Part shown: positions 11,700 through 24,002 of the stretch, one piece after another
Position numbering within the stretch: the stretch's first letter is position 1
Layout: the number at the start of each line of letters is the position of its first letter
Assembly: GCA_033398695.1 (NCBI GenBank)
Contig: CM065814.1
Location: forward strand, 19,154,358-19,218,357
DNA: 64,000 nucleotides
Reading direction: 5' to 3'
From: Orobanche coerulescens
Taxonomy: Eukaryota; Streptophyta; Magnoliopsida; Lamiales; Orobanchaceae
Translations under genes and position numbers: made by a program
Notes under the pieces: model-generated
Seen by the model: the letters and a program-made list of their open reading frames with translations, nothing else
The model's database searches: none
What the model was told of the DNA's origin: nothing

Positions 11700-12178
11700 A
11701 CTGAAGTAGGAAAGTCACATGATAATTATATTTCCCGCATGAATATCACGTTATGATTATGACATGAGGTGATGAAAATGAGCATACACGCTCTAACACA
11801 GTGATTACATGAATGATTAACTGAGGCGACATGATTATCTGATGAAATTCTTGAAATGATTATCTTGAACAAGTTAACAAGATTAATGATATGATCTTCC
11901 AGATCAACAACTGAGTAATGAAATGAATTGAGTGATTAATGAGTTAACATGACCGTCCTGGTCAGAATGAAAATGATGATTGAGGATTGTTAACTGATGA
12001 GTTATGAATGAATGATTATTGCCAGAAATTATACCATGGCGTTAGAAATCTTACAGTTCTTGGTCTGATTGGCTCGGTATTTGCACAGGTCACACGTGAC
12101 GCGAAGGTCCAATGATACTAGTCCGATGACAATGATTTCAAATGAGACATGACTCGGAAGGTAGTATTCAAAACCACG
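11700..12178 (-). other. E2 5' leader between primer site and gag
   Basis: This is noncoding sequence, with many short ATGA/TGATTA-rich motifs. No other feature is seen. Confidence 0.5.
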
Positions 12179-12190
12179 CTCCGATACCAA
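12179..12190 (-). other. E2 primer binding site (initiator Met tRNA type)
   Basis: The minus strand reads TGGTATCGGAGC three bases inside the 5' LTR. It matches the usual TGGTATCAGAGC complement of tRNA-iMet at 11 of 12 positions. Confidence 0.8.
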
Positions 12191-12193
12191 CTC

Positions 12194-14557
12194 TGTAACA
12201 CCCCAAACTAGGCGGATATTACAGTGCCGTGGACCCCCGACTGGGACCCACCAGGCAAATGAAAACTGATGAATTAAATAATATAATTGTAGTACCGAAC
12301 CACATTATATTACCAAATACTCCGATGAGGAGCTTAAGTACAATACACCAGGATAATACAGAATACTAGTATATTTTATATGAAGATAAAATACACCACC
12401 CTGAATAAATAAACATCTCAAACGGAAGTTGCAGCGGAAATACAAATGAAGAGAAATAAGAATGACTGAAATGACTGAAATGACTGAAATAACCGGAATG
12501 ACTGGGGGCCCCTACTAGTATCACTGGGACTCCTCGCCGTCAACATGCTCTTCCCGTGCCTTTGCCTTGCCGTGACCTGAAAAAAAAATCCCCAACGGCC
12601 GGCCATACGTAACAACAATCCTCAAGGGTTGAAAATACACAATCATGATATATCTGAAGTTATGAAATATCCTTAGTTATGAATTACGCTGAAGAGGAGT
12701 ATCATAGTACGCCCGTAGTGTTCTGTGCAAGTGTACAAGATGGATGACCGGACACACCCGTCCTTGTACCTAATTAGTCTCACGGAGGTAATCGTTACCA
12801 TGTGCACAACCCAATGTATCACTCCCAATACATGGCCATCGCGTGCCCGACTAAAAATTCCACACATCCGCACCCGGCCACGCAATATGAACCCAGAAGG
12901 TCATATGAACGAGAATGACCACAATGAATATCAATGGATAATAATCCGACAAGGTCAAGAATGACTCACCGAGATGAAAATAATAGTGAAGTGATTGATA
13001 ACCCAATGAAATGATTGGAACCGTCGTTCCTCGTGAATGAAATGATTATTCAACAATTACAAGTCCCAATACGGTTAATACAATGATGAATGAGTTATGA
13101 TTATGAATGAACAACAACAAAAGGAATGAATATCCTTTTAACCGAGTAAGAATTAACTTACTCAACACCGGTGACAATTATCCTTCCACGAACAACGTCC
13201 TAATTGAGATATCGGTCGCTCGAACAACCTTGAATAACACAATTACCAATAATCCGTTCAACATACGAATCAAACACGAAAATAACGAACTCAAAACGTC
13301 GATACGACTAAACCAAGTTCATTGGGGCATTATATCGAACACTTTGTGGCCAAACTTCGATTGTTTACAACCAAACTTCAATAATACCAACATCAAATCC
13401 CCAAGAAGTATTTCAAACCAACAAAACATCTTCAATACGATCAATAATCCAATATGAATATTCAAATTCGTGATTACAACAACGATTAATCGAAACCCCC
13501 CAAATCCAACTCAATATTCAAAGTGTTCTTGAATAATCCTTCAATAATTCAATGAATAATCAAACATATCCATAATCATGTGTATATCACTCCATACAAC
13601 ATGATCTTAACATCCAAAACATCATAACTCAATACAAAATCGAAATACAAAATGTTGAAGAAATTACCTCTTGAAGATCCAAGCAATTTTGATCCGAAGA
13701 ACACGCGTTAGATCGACTATCCGGGCTTCACGATTGAAAGGAGATGAAGAAAATCAAACACTCAAGTGATAGATGATGGGAAGTCTCCCCCCTCAAGCCC
13801 TATCTCTCGTATGGTTAAAGAAAAGGAAAAAAATGAGTTGATCTCGCTGAAAAAACGCAATTATAGTCTTGGCCGCTTTGTGTCTGCGGCCGGCCAAGTG
13901 TGTGCCGCAACACGGGCCAAAATGCCCAGTGATCGGCAGCGTGCCGTGGCCCGGACGAGTGTGCCGCAGCAGTGACTTGGCACTGTGCCGCGGCCCTGTC
14001 GACATGATCCGCGGCCCTCGGTACAGACGGGTTGGCCATAAATTTACAACATGAGTGTGCCGCGGCCCACGGTACAGGCTGCTCGGCCAAAACTGGAAAA
14101 TGTGTGTGCCGCGGCGCACACTCCTTATGCCACGGCCCACACCCCCCTTGGGTCCTAAAATGATGAAAAATGATCCGGGAAGAGAACAAAAGCAATAGGA
14201 ATCAATATTTGGGAAACAATAACACGAAATGGAAGTACGTAAACCCCAAAACGGTGGTTCCAAGCCATGATTACAAGGGTTCGCCCAACAAAACACAATT
14301 TGGACAATGAGGAGATTAGAAATGACATGAACTCCAACGTCAACAACGACTAATGAATCAATTACCACGATCAAGATAATACTCTTGTCTCGATTCCCGA
14401 GTAAGGTTGAAATAATGAACAATATCGATGCACAACTCGAAGTTATTCCGAACGGTGAACACAGATGAATGATTATTAACAAGTGAAAAATTACATAGTG
14501 ACAATTACCGAATGAAATTACTCAATGATAATGACTGAATTACGACCGGGTATTACA
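12194..14557 (-). repeat. E2 5' LTR, 2.36 kb
   Basis: On the minus strand it starts TGTAATACCCGG at 14557 and ends GGGGTGTTACA at 12194. The last 70 bases hold the lineage block CCTGGTGGGTCCC...CACGGCACTGTAATAT. A palindrome array lies at 13895-14150, and GGAGGTAAT/ACGGGTGTG-type degenerate repeats at 12725-12870. Sequence outside it (14558 on) is a different LTR (E3). Confidence 0.88.
13895..14150 (-). promoter_or_regulatory. GTGCCGCGGCAC palindrome array, E2 5' LTR
   Basis: It has about eight core copies, fewer than the roughly eleven in the 3' LTR. Several are altered at CpG (GCCGTGGC, GCCGCAGC, GCCACGGC), as expected from deamination of methylated cytosines. The position within the LTR matches the array at 5521-5825. 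Confidence 0.65.
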
Positions 14558-15745
14558 CTTTATATATTGTGATTGACCCTTGAGGATTTCGGTTTTGGAA
14601 ATTGTGAATTGATGAGAATTGTAAGGTTGTTCTCGGGTACTCTCACTCGGGGATTGACTCGACGTGGTCACACGGGGACCTGGTGGCTTAGCGGCTGGAC
14701 CGGGTCGCGAGAGTTACTTCGAGTGGGCATTCTCACCTGGGGATTGCTCGACGGGGCACACAGGGACTTGGTGGCTTGAGGGCCGGACCGGGTCGCGAGA
14801 ATTGCCAGAATGTTTGTACTGATGAATAATTGTGATATGTCCGGAGTATCACAATGCTTGATGCTCGGGGTCGAGAGACATTATATATTGAGTCTTGGTG
14901 TTTGGCTAAAATGGCATAAAAATATTGTGTTATGTGTAATGTGTTGTTGGAAGTGAATTGAAGTGAATGAACGGGTCGTGGACCCTGTGTTGGTGATCGA
15001 AATGGTTAGGTCATGGACCCTGCATTTTGTGACTGAATGAATTGGGTTGTGAACCCCATGTTTTGTTAACGGATTTGCATTTTGGAAAATGAACTTTGGG
15101 GCGGTGATCCTAAGAGGCTTTTGAAGAATTAAGAACTTTACAATCGCAAATGTTTTTAAAACTCCCGAGATTTGGAAATATTTTCAAAGTGCTTTCTTGT
15201 TTTGGTTTCTACTTCAAGACTTGAACTATTTTTAATTAAACAAAATATCTCGGGAAGTCTTGTGTTGTATTCTCGGAATGTGTTATGTATGGCTCGTATT
15301 TGCACTTTATACTTGTACTAGCAAAATAGTGGAGTTTTACTAACCCCCGAGTATTCGGGGGTAGATGTCTGTTTTTGCATCCAGGTACATGCAGGTTTGG
15401 GAGCAAAACACAGGATCGGCGCGAAGGATGATGGAAGGCAAATGATACTAATTACATGAAGACCAGTTTTGGGTGCAGTTAGTCGGAGTATGTGTATGGT
15501 CTTTTCCGCTGTCGTACTTTTTATTTATGAGTGTATTTTACCCTTGGATGGGTATGAGTCGAGATAGAAATGTGTATTTTTTTTACTTGTATGTTAGTGA
15601 CGAAAGACCAAGTTGGTCTACGGATTTGGTATTTTATCATGTCGGTATGTAATTTATTGTGTGGTTTCGATGTCTAGCCTGGTGGATCCTCACGGAGAGG
15701 GTCTGCGGCGTGTAATATTCCCGGTTTGATTTCGGGGGTGTTACA
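14558..15745 (+). mobile_element. E3: 3' fragment of a Tekay-like LTR
   Basis: It ends TGTAATATTCCCGG...GGGGGTGTTACA at 15745, with the lineage block TAGCCTGGTGGATCC just before. The front of the LTR is missing where E2 begins, so E2 probably inserted into it. No internal region follows; at 15746 the sequence changes to copia pol. Confidence 0.75.
14637..14808 (+). repeat. Tandem duplication, about 89 bp x2, in the E3 LTR
   Basis: The units begin at about 14639 and 14728. They share TCTCAC(T/C)(C/T)GGGGATTG, CACA(C/G)GGAC(C/T)TGGTGGCTT and GGACCGGGTCGCGAGA. The location resembles the GACGGG repeats of the E1 and E8 LTRs. Confidence 0.75.
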
Positions 15746-16441
15746 ATGCGTACCAGTTGGTAACTGGATAGCCTAATTTTTATATTTTGGACCCAGACGG
15801 ACTTGAGTGTCAATTGCGCATAATTGGTTACGCATTATATGTGCCTTCTGCACCCCACAACGCATTGGTCTTTAGAAACGATTAAGTATTCACGTTGGAT
15901 AAGAATCTCCAGACGTTTATCCGCTATTTAGAACCTTCACAGTGATCTCTTTACCGCACGATTTGCGGATTATCACTTTAATGAGACAATCTTCCCGTCA
16001 TTAGGGGGAGGAGAAAAAATGTAATTTCTCGGGGAACGACAGGAATTATCATGGTGTGTCCCCATTTTATCTCATTATGATCCCCGAACTTCACAATGTT
16101 ACTGTGAAGCATAAAGAACACTCGATCTTCAGGATGTAGCAGATTCGATGCCTGATGCATTTACTGATATCGTTCAAGTGACAAGATCTCACATTACAGC
16201 TGCAAATGTGCCTGTAAGGTTAGAAGTCCCCTGTAAGAGGCACATCACCAATGAACCGGATGATGCAACCGCACTTGGTGGAGGTGTGGTTGAGGTCGTG
16301 GCTCCCTGCGAAGGAAGGGGTGGAAGCCTCATGGTTCGACTAAATACTCACCCAAGGAAGAGGTAGAGTATGGCACAAATTCACATGTTAACCATCAATG
16401 AACTCGTTTCATGAGATCATGCTTGATTTTATTATGTCCAT

Positions 16442-17405
16442 TGTTGTGCGGCGATCAATATGCCTCAACGGCGATCGGCACAAGGGCCGAGCGACCAAGT
16501 CAGCGTCAGATGAACCAAGGCAGACTCGCCAACGAAGGTTCCAGATCAAGATCAAGTACCGAGCGATCAGCATTCAGGGAGATCATCTCTTGACACCTAG
16601 CGATCGACCCTAGTGCCCGACCAAGGACGACCGCCTACTACCACGTGTAAAGCCAGCATCCGTCAAAGTCTACGAAGACCGAATCTCGGGTGAAGACCCA
16701 CGTGCAAATCCACAAAAGCCGCCGCAAGAAAAGACTTTTTGGCTCCTTCTCCTCACCAGCTGTAGACGACAAGGACAGTCTCACCTACCGACAGACCCGC
16801 CGAAAGGGTCCAAGGTGGGACCTCCTAAGACAGTGACATGAGACACGTGTTGTCTTCTCATTAGTTCGTACATCTGACTACCAGTAGCAGCTGCCGACTT
16901 TAAGGAAACCTACCCACGTGCTGAGACGATCCCTGTTTATTATAATACAGGAAAAGCGATCGCCCGTATGGGATCGAGACATCCCAACCACCTTCTCTTA
17001 TATAAATAGGAGACCTCCAGCATTTGGGAAAGGGATCAGACTTCCATCACAGGAAAAACAACTAAATTCTCACAGTTGAATTCTACAGCTAAAAACACAG
17101 CACTTCATCTTTGTTACAAGAACTCACAGAGCATTAACTCTGGTTCTTCCGGCAATCACCAGCACTCAAGAGCTAGATAACTAGGGTCATTACACTCATT
17201 GTAATCGTACTCTAACATTAATATTTGTACTCCAAAACAGTATTTGTATTAATAATATCTCGCGAGAGCATTCAAGCCCGGGACTAACAACCCCGGCAAA
17301 TCTTGTGTTATTTACATTCCTTCGTACGTGCTCTCGCATTTTATTTGTTACTCACCAATAGCCATATCCATAAAACCATTACGTATAATATTTTGGGTAA
17401 CAACA
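16442..17405 (+). mobile_element. Solo LTR of a gypsy-type element, 964 bp, with target duplication
   Basis: It starts TGTTGTGCGG and ends GGGTAACAACA (TGTTGT/ACAACA ends). It is flanked by a perfect 5 bp duplication TCCAT (16437-16441 and 17406-17410), which proves a clean insertion. A TATA box lies at 17001. The end part has AAGCCCGGGACTAACAACCCCGG, similar to non-chromovirus gypsy LTRs; the lineage is a guess. No internal region remains, so LTR-LTR recombination removed it. It sits inside the copia relic and is therefore younger than it. Confidence 0.9.
16451..17007 (+). promoter_or_regulatory. GCGATCG-type sites and TATA box of the solo LTR
   Basis: GCGATC(A/G) sites lie at 16451, 16471 (GCGATCGG), 16563, 16600 (GCGATCGA) and 16956-16963 (a perfect GCGATCGC palindrome). 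TATATAAATAGG follows at about 16999-17010. This is sparser than the other arrays, but the CG-AT-CG centre fits the same pattern. Confidence 0.45.
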
Positions 17406-18959
17406 TCCATGAGTCATGACGAGGGGCACTCCCCGAAGATATGATTCAGAAAATCAAGAATCTCGATGAAATTATGAGGGTGTGGCCTGATCAACCACCC
17501 ACTTTGATGACATGTCATGAATCATAAAGTAAGATGATGTCGAACCTCACTCAGTTGGACGAAATCAACATAGAGTTGATTGGCATGTAAGAAAAACATT
17601 CCAGGTAGAACTAGATTCTCTGACAAAGAGTCAGGTATTTGGTGTAGGTAGTGCTAACCTAACCAAGTGTAAAGCCTGTAGGACATAAACGACTCTTTGT
17701 CGTAAAGCTTAGTGAGAATAATAGTGTCATAATGTACAAGTTTAACGAAGTAATGCTTCTCACAACGCCCTGGAATTGATTATGAGGAAATGTACTCCCA
17801 CCTATACGTATTCGCTATTTGATTAGCGCAGTAATTTCCGAGGGACTGGAAATACAGCCAATAGATGTAGTTACTATGTATCTCTATAGGGATCTAGATA
17901 CGGAGATATATACGAAAGTGCCCGATGGCATTTCATTACCGAAATCAAGTGAGTCTAGACCACGGAGTGCGTTTGCAATTTGATTAAAATACTCAACTTT
18001 ACGATTTTGAAGCAATCCTTAAGGATGTGGTATAACCGTCTTAGTGACTACTTGATTGGTAAGGGATATAAGAACGATGAACTGTGTCCCTGTGTCTTCA
18101 CAAATAAGTTCCGGATTCACGATCATCACAATGTACGCCGATGACGTGAACATAATCGTCTTGATGAAATAAGAGAAACCACCAGATACTTGAAATTTGA
18201 GTTTGAGATGAAAAATCTTGGGAAAACTCGGTTCTGTCGAGGCATTGACATAGACATCGAGTTTGTGGAATTCATTCCACCGGTCTACCTATGTCCAGAA
18301 GATTCTCAAGCACTTTAACATGGACAAGGTAAACCCGACTAGCACCCCATGATAGGTCGAACATTTGGATGCAAAGGAAAGACCCATTTCGTCTAAAGGA
18401 AAGTGATGAAGAGCTTTGGGAGCTGAAATTCCCTACTTGAGTGCAATACGCATTATTGTACTTGACTAAATGTACATGACCTGATATCACTCCTCAGTTA
18501 ATTCCATGACTAGATTTAGTTCAGCATCGACGCAACATCAATAGAATGGTATCAAGAATATCTTTTGATACTTAAAAGAAACCATTGACTTGGGACTATT
18601 CTTTCCCTACAAGCAGGCAAAAGAAGCTGCTTACGAAAAGACAAATGCTAAAGTAAATGATGGTGCCGAAGCAACTACCACAAAGTATGTGTTGGTATGA
18701 CTTGCTTATGTTTTGGAAATCGACTATGCAAACCCCTTTTAGCTACCTCATCGAATCACGACAAGATTCTTTCTTTGCATGAATAAGTCCGTAAGTGCAC
18801 ATGATTAAGAACTATCATTCTACACTTGTGAGGAACTAGTGGTTAAGTACTACCACTGATGAACATACTTACATTTATGAACATGATGTAACTTGTAAAT
18901 CCACTTGATTGATGGAATGATCATAACGGGAAATATGTGAGATATAATGGAACATACTT

Positions 18960-19565
18960 ACATATGTTGCACTCTTTTCCTTAGACCAAGGTTTATTTTT
19001 CCCAATGGGTTTTGTTACTTGGCAAGGTTTTTAACGAGGCAACGATATATGAATGTAAACATTAGGGGGAGCTATAGAGTTTTCCAATAAAGATCATAAG
19101 GAAATGGTGATTTATAAAGAAACTTAATCACATGTGTTGTACTCTTTCCTTTGACCAATGTTCATTTTTTCCCATTGGGTTTTGTCACTTGGCGAAATTT
19201 TTAATGAGGCAACAACTACTTGATTGATGTACAAATCAGGGGGAGATGTAGACTTGAGGAGGAGTTTTACACCCACACTGTACGTTATACTCTTTTCCTT
19301 CTAAGGATCATTTTTCCCACAGGGTTTATATCACTTGAAAAGGTTTTTAACGAGGTAACAAGATGTACGATTTTACGGATCGATGGAATGATCACCTTAG
19401 TAGCGCTATGATCAAATGTAACGATCATATGAGAGGATAGATTCAAAGGACGAAGTCAAAACTTGATGTGTCTAGATGTTGTACTATTTTCCCTACGATC
19501 AAGACATTTTTTCCAATGGGTTTTTGCTTGACGAGGTTTTAACGAAGCTGACGTATCTTGCTTAT
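18960..19565 (+). repeat. Repeats at the 3' end of the copia relic
   Basis: Four diverged blocks at about 18970, 19135, 19285 and 19480 share TTGTACTCTTTTCCTT, TTTTTCCCA(T/A)TGGGTTT and GGTTTTTAACGAGGC. AGGGGGAG purine-rich tracts lie near 19066 and 19228. The unit spacing is roughly 150-195 bp. Such repeats near the polypurine tract are common in plant copia elements. Confidence 0.7.
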
Positions 19566-19582
19566 AGGTAGCGCGAGGAGAG

Positions 19583-19800
19583 TGTTAAAGGAATAATACC
19601 ATTGTGTGCCTAAGTTTGTTAGTTTATGTGCTTTCCTAGTTAGGGTTTGGCTAAGGCTTTTTTGTATGTATTTTTCCCTATTTAAAGGGATCTCATCAAT
19701 GAAATAATACACAACTTTTACCCTACTTTATTGTCTTCGGTTATTTCCCTTCAATAATATGTTTATTTTCCTAAACTGATCCCATAATTTTTTACGGTTT
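19583..19800 (+). repeat. Copia 3' LTR, start clear and end uncertain
   Basis: TGTTAAAGGAATAATACC at 19583 follows a purine-rich GAGGAGAG, as expected for a polypurine tract-LTR junction. TATTTAAAGGG at about 19679 may be its TATA box. The right end is not resolved, because no partner LTR is in the window. Confidence 0.5.
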
Positions 19801-20148
19801 ACACGTCAGGGAGACGACAGGTAAATAGAAGAATTGCGAAAAACTTCCACCCAGCGTAGCCCTACTGTAGATCCGTCCTTGGCTTGTATCGACGCTGACA
19901 GCTCTATAGCCGGTGAGTACAGTTACAATCTTTTACCTGATTTCAGAAGCTAGATTGCATCCAATTCTTTCATTTATGTTCTACGATCTTACTTCCGGTC
20001 TCATGCGGCTCTTGGGCATGCTTGTTTTTCTCAAATTGTGTCAGTCACTCGAGCCGACGGAAGAAAGGAGGAAGTTGAAAATGAGTCCACCGTCGGTCTA
20101 TCTTTCGGGAAAGATGAAAATTTTGGAGAATGGTACTCCGAGGTATGA

Positions 20149-20827
20149 CTAGGCCTCTTACTCGGTCCGTTCGAATGGTGGGTGTTACAACTTTCAAACC
20201 AAAATTTCTAATCGTATAAATATCTTATCAATTACCAAATCAAAGATTTCGGTTGATTTTCGAAATTACCAACTTTATAATAATTATAGTTTGTAAGATC
20301 ATATTCTACGATCTCTACTTTTGATTTTAAAATAAAAAGTATCAAGCTTTTTAGCATACTATATTAATAAATATAATACAATTAATAATGACACAAACTC
20401 TCTAACGAAGTACATATTTTTAAATTACTTTTCTATTATTGCTAAAGAATAGATGTATATTTAATACTTTATTTGTATGTAATGAATTATTATTGCGAGA
20501 GAACATGTGTTTTGTTAGGAAATGTTTATAAATACTTGCTAATGTACGGTTGATTATAGAGAAATATATACAGGTTATAACAACGAAAAAAGAAGAATGT
20601 AAATTTCTAAATGAAAATAATAATAATATCTATAGTTACATAATTGAATATATGATTACAAGTATTGAATACAACCAATTGTCATTTCGGTAATTTCGAT
20701 ATTTACTAATACAATACCAATTTTTTCGGTATTTTTTCGATTTTGGGAAATTTGATTTCGGTCATTAAAATTCGGTCGACCGGTATTCGGTCCCGTTCGA
20801 TAATTACCAAACCAAGTTGGCACCCTT
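20149..20827. mobile_element. Probable MITE at an exon-intron border
   Basis: AGGTATGA occurs at 20141-20148 and again at 20828-20835, an 8 bp candidate target duplication that overlaps the first exon's splice donor. The body is AT-rich, with TTTCGGTTGATTTTCG and ATTCGGTCGACCGGTATTCGG segments near the ends, as in some hAT-type MITEs. Inverted termini are weak, so the classification is tentative. Confidence 0.4.
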
Positions 20828-21816
20828 AGGTATGATTAAGAGAATATCGAATGATAACTGTATATACTTTTCATTTGTTACCGCGTTTTCTGCATATGAT
20901 TTATTTGAAATCCTTGAAGATATTCTTGCAACGACGAAACTCCAAAGGAATGCTTTATTTATGTGATCAATTAATTTCATTTTTATATGACATTGCTCTA
21001 ACTATGAAAGCAAGCCCAATTTATCTATTACATCTTTAATTTGTTTTTTTCTTCTACATTGAGTTGTTTACAGGTTGTTGTTTCTGGGGAACTGATTGAA
21101 TATTATGATATATCGGGCTGCTACGTAATGCGACCATGGGCAGTCTCAATTTGGGAGATCATGAAAGTAAGTAATACATAATCCTCCTGTAAAAGGTGAA
21201 GAATACAATACTGTTGTATTGACTTATTGTTATTGATCGATAAGGCTTTATCAATCAGCTATTTATGTGAAGACCTGGATAAATGTCTACTCTTATGACT
21301 CGCGGAGTAACTTGTCCGTCACATTAGGATGTCTAAAAACATCTTTTTAAGCCACACGTGCGTTGATTTTTTTCTTAAAACTTCAACTTGCTTAACAATT
21401 TTAATGAAAATTTTTGCTGCTTTTTGATGCATTGGTGTCATTACTTAACTAATATCGAGGGTGCTGTACTTTTTGGATATAATTCATTGTGGAAGAAAAG
21501 AAAGGTTGATAAGCCGTGCTTTTCCATGCCTCTAAAAAAGTTATTACCCCGTCTCACTTGAAATTCATCTATGGCTTCTTGTGATTAAATAAGGGTGTCT
21601 GTCACTGAATTTGTTGGCATTATTCCTCTGCAGGACTTTTTTTATGCTGAAATCAAGAAAATGGAAATTACAAACTTCTACTTTCCTCTGTTTGCATCTG
21701 CCGACAACCTACAAAATTACAAGGATCATATAGAGGGGTTTGCTCCTGAGGTGAGGTTACTTTGGTTTTGGCTCTTGCCCCTGGATTGGAAGGATGAACT
21801 TTTGGTAGATATGAAG

Positions 21817-22183
21817 TGTTTAATAAGGAATTTTATTAATAATCAATATGGGAATACCAGATTGTAATGAGATTACAAGGAAAATGAAGGAAAGAAATAG
21901 CTATGCCACTACCTCAGCTCCTTGAGTTACTCTAGACCCAGTTTTGTTACTAAAATTCCAGCTAATCCCCCCTGTGTCCTCCCTTACTTATAGGCACTTA
22001 TTCTCTCTCCTCTAACTACCCTGTGAATATTCCCCTACCCCTCTCACCTCACTGATGCCAGGTGGCATTAATCCATGTGCACTCAATTTTCCCTCCTTCC
22101 AGTGGTATCTTCTCTAGTGCCCCTCCATTTCCCTCTCTCATACACTAGAAACTTCTTTGTCTACTGTGATTGCGTTCTCATCA
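21817..22183 (-). repeat. E5 3' LTR
   Basis: On the plus strand it starts TGTTTAATAAGG and ends CTCATCA. It aligns with 27330-27709, apart from a poly-C run and a CT repeat expanded in the 5' copy. A minus-strand polypurine tract GAAGGAGGGGGAAT abuts it at 22184-22197. Confidence 0.88.
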
Positions 22184-22197
22184 ATTCCCCCTCCTTC

Positions 22198-23604
22198 AAA
22201 TATCACCTTGTCCTCAAGGTGTAGCATAGGGAACTCTTCCCTGAGCTTAATGTGAGGCTCCCAAGACTTCTCATGATGAGGCAGATTCTTCCATTTTACT
22301 GATAATTCCCTCTCCCGGGGTGTCTCACCCCTCACTGCTAAAATCTCTGCAGGTTCACACACAACTCCCATTCCTCAGAGATGATAGGTGGCAAGGGCTG
22401 TACATGTACTGTGTTCTTCACCACTGGTTTTAGCACGGATCCATGGAAGACGGGATGCACTCTACTTTCTGGTAGTTTCATTATATAAGCAACTTCCCCA
22501 ATCTTTTCTAAAATCTCATAGGGACCACAGAACCTAGGGCTCAGTTTTTGATTGATCCTCTTAGTCAAATTCTTCAATTTATAAGGTTGAATCTTTAAAT
22601 AAACTATATCTCCTACTTTAAAGCTTATCTCCCACCTCTGTTGTGTTGATCTGCCTGCTGCCTCATTCTGTTTTGAGCCTGCTGTAACTGCTCCTTCAAT
22701 ACCCCCAGTATCTCATTTCTTTCTTCAGTCAAGTGTGTTACTTCATCCATCAGGGTTTTCTGCATATCCCCTCCCACCACTGGTGGTCGTTTTCTGCCAT
22801 ATAGTGCTTGGAAGGGAGTCATTTTAATGGCCGAGTGGTAATTGGTATTATACCAATACTCAGTCCATGTCAGCCATTTCACCCACTGTCTTGGCCTTGT
22901 GCCAGATAGGTTTCTAGGCATCTGTTAACCACTTAACCACCTCAGACTGACCATGAGTTTGTGGATGGTAAGCTGAGCTGAATTTCAGTTGTACTTCCTG
23001 CCAGTTTGAACAGTTCAGTCCAGAATCCACTCAAGAATAATCTGTCTCTATTTGATACTATGGTTATAGGGAACCCATTCTGTTTCACCACTTCCTTCAA
23101 GAAAACTTCAGCTACTTCCTTGGCAGTATAGGGATGAGCTAATGCCATGAAATTAGCATACTTAGTGAGCCTTCCACTACTACTAGTATGGTGTCCCTGC
23201 CTTCTGACTTAGGCAACCCTCCAATAAAAGCCTTTGAGATGTCATGGAGTGGAATGGGTAGGGGTTGCAATAATCGTGCAGGGCTCAATGTCTAATACTT
23301 GTTTTGCTGGCAAGTGTCACATCCTTGCACATACTCCTGGATCTGTTTCCTCATCCCTTCCCAGAAAAAAAAGGCTCGAAATTCTTTTATAAGTCCTGAA
23401 GTAGCCTGAATGACCTCCCATGGCAGAGTCATGGAATTCTTTCAAAATAAGAGAGATCTTAGGAGATTTGGCACGTAGCCCTAACCTGCCCTGGTAGTAC
23501 AATCTTCCCTTCTGTAGGGCATATCCCTGTGGTGCCTCATTTCCTACTAACAAGTCTTGTATCAGACTTTGCAATTTTTGATCCTGTGTTATCTCATCCT
23601 CCAA
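22198..23604 (-). pseudogene. E5 integrase and chromodomain
   Basis: From 23604 down: the integrase zinc region (SLILKEFHDSAMGGHSGYFRTYKRI), and a core with VSNRDRLFLSGFWTELFKLAG (second Asp) near 23010-23070. Then YNTNYHSAIKMTPFQALYGRKRPP (22625-22921), LSPRFCGPYEILEKIGEVAYIMKLP, VHPVFHGSVLKP (22338-22577) and a chromodomain-like VKWKNLPHHEKSWEP (22138-22371). Several frame changes and stops separate these pieces. Confidence 0.82.
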
Positions 23605-23607
23605 TTA

Positions 23608-23999
23608 GGCCCTGTTCTTTTGGATTTATTTTTGATTTTCGATTTCGATTCGATTCGATTCATTCCATTCGATTCGATTCGATTCGATTCGAGTCCATTC
23701 GATTCGATTCATTTCATTCGATTCGATTCGAGTCCATTCGGCCATTCGATTCGATTCGATTCAGTCCATTCGGCCTTCAAATTCACCATTCGGCTTTTCT
23801 TCTTCTTATTACTATTATTAATCTTAATTATTATTATTGTTATTATTACTAATAATATTACTATTATCGTTGTTGTTGTTAATTACTATTATTATTATTT
23901 ACCATTATTATCATTATTATTTACCCTTAATATATATTTCATTTCAGTTCAGTTCAGATCAGTTCAGTTCAGATTCATTCAGTCCAAAAGAACAGAGCC
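23608..23999. mobile_element. Harbinger/Tourist-type MITE, 392 bp
   Basis: The terminal inverted repeats are GGCCCTGTTCTTTTGGA and TCCAAAAGAACAGAGCC (one mismatch), flanked by TTA on both sides (23605-23607 and 24000-24002). The GG..CTGTT start and TTA duplication are typical of PIF/Harbinger MITEs. The interior is microsatellite-like: repeated GATTC on the left, ATT-rich runs in the middle and TTCAG repeats on the right. It splits E5 between RNase H and integrase. Confidence 0.88.
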
Positions 24000-24002
24000 T
24001 TA

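Larger units (their letters stand above)
5171..14557 (-). mobile_element. E2: Tekay-like Ty3/gypsy chromovirus, decayed
   Basis: On the minus strand the order is 5' LTR (14557-12194), tRNA-iMet-type primer site, gag with two zinc knuckles, protease, reverse transcriptase, RNase H, integrase, chromodomain, polypurine tract and 3' LTR. That order and the chromodomain place it among chromoviruses; the 2.4 kb LTR and initiator-Met primer fit Tekay/Del. The 3' LTR is cut at 5171 by E1, a hAT MITE sits in integrase at 7270-7957, and gag-pol has frameshifts, stops and lost catalytic residues. It cannot move on its own. Confidence 0.9.
15746..19582 (+). pseudogene. Ty1/copia pol relic (integrase end, reverse transcriptase, RNase H)
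   Basis: Before the solo LTR, translated pieces resemble the copia region between integrase and reverse transcriptase (ETIFPSLGG, RQELSWCVP, and MPDAFTDIVQVTRSHITAANVPVRLEVP at 16148-16226). After it come a reverse transcriptase stretch with YVDDV at about 18130-18150, YLKFEFEMKNLGKTRF at 18190-18235, and an RNase H approach (YLTKCT.PDI near 18455-18490). Many stops and frameshifts interrupt it. Copia gene order puts integrase before reverse transcriptase, which this fits. The 5' half is missing left of 15746. Confidence 0.75.
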
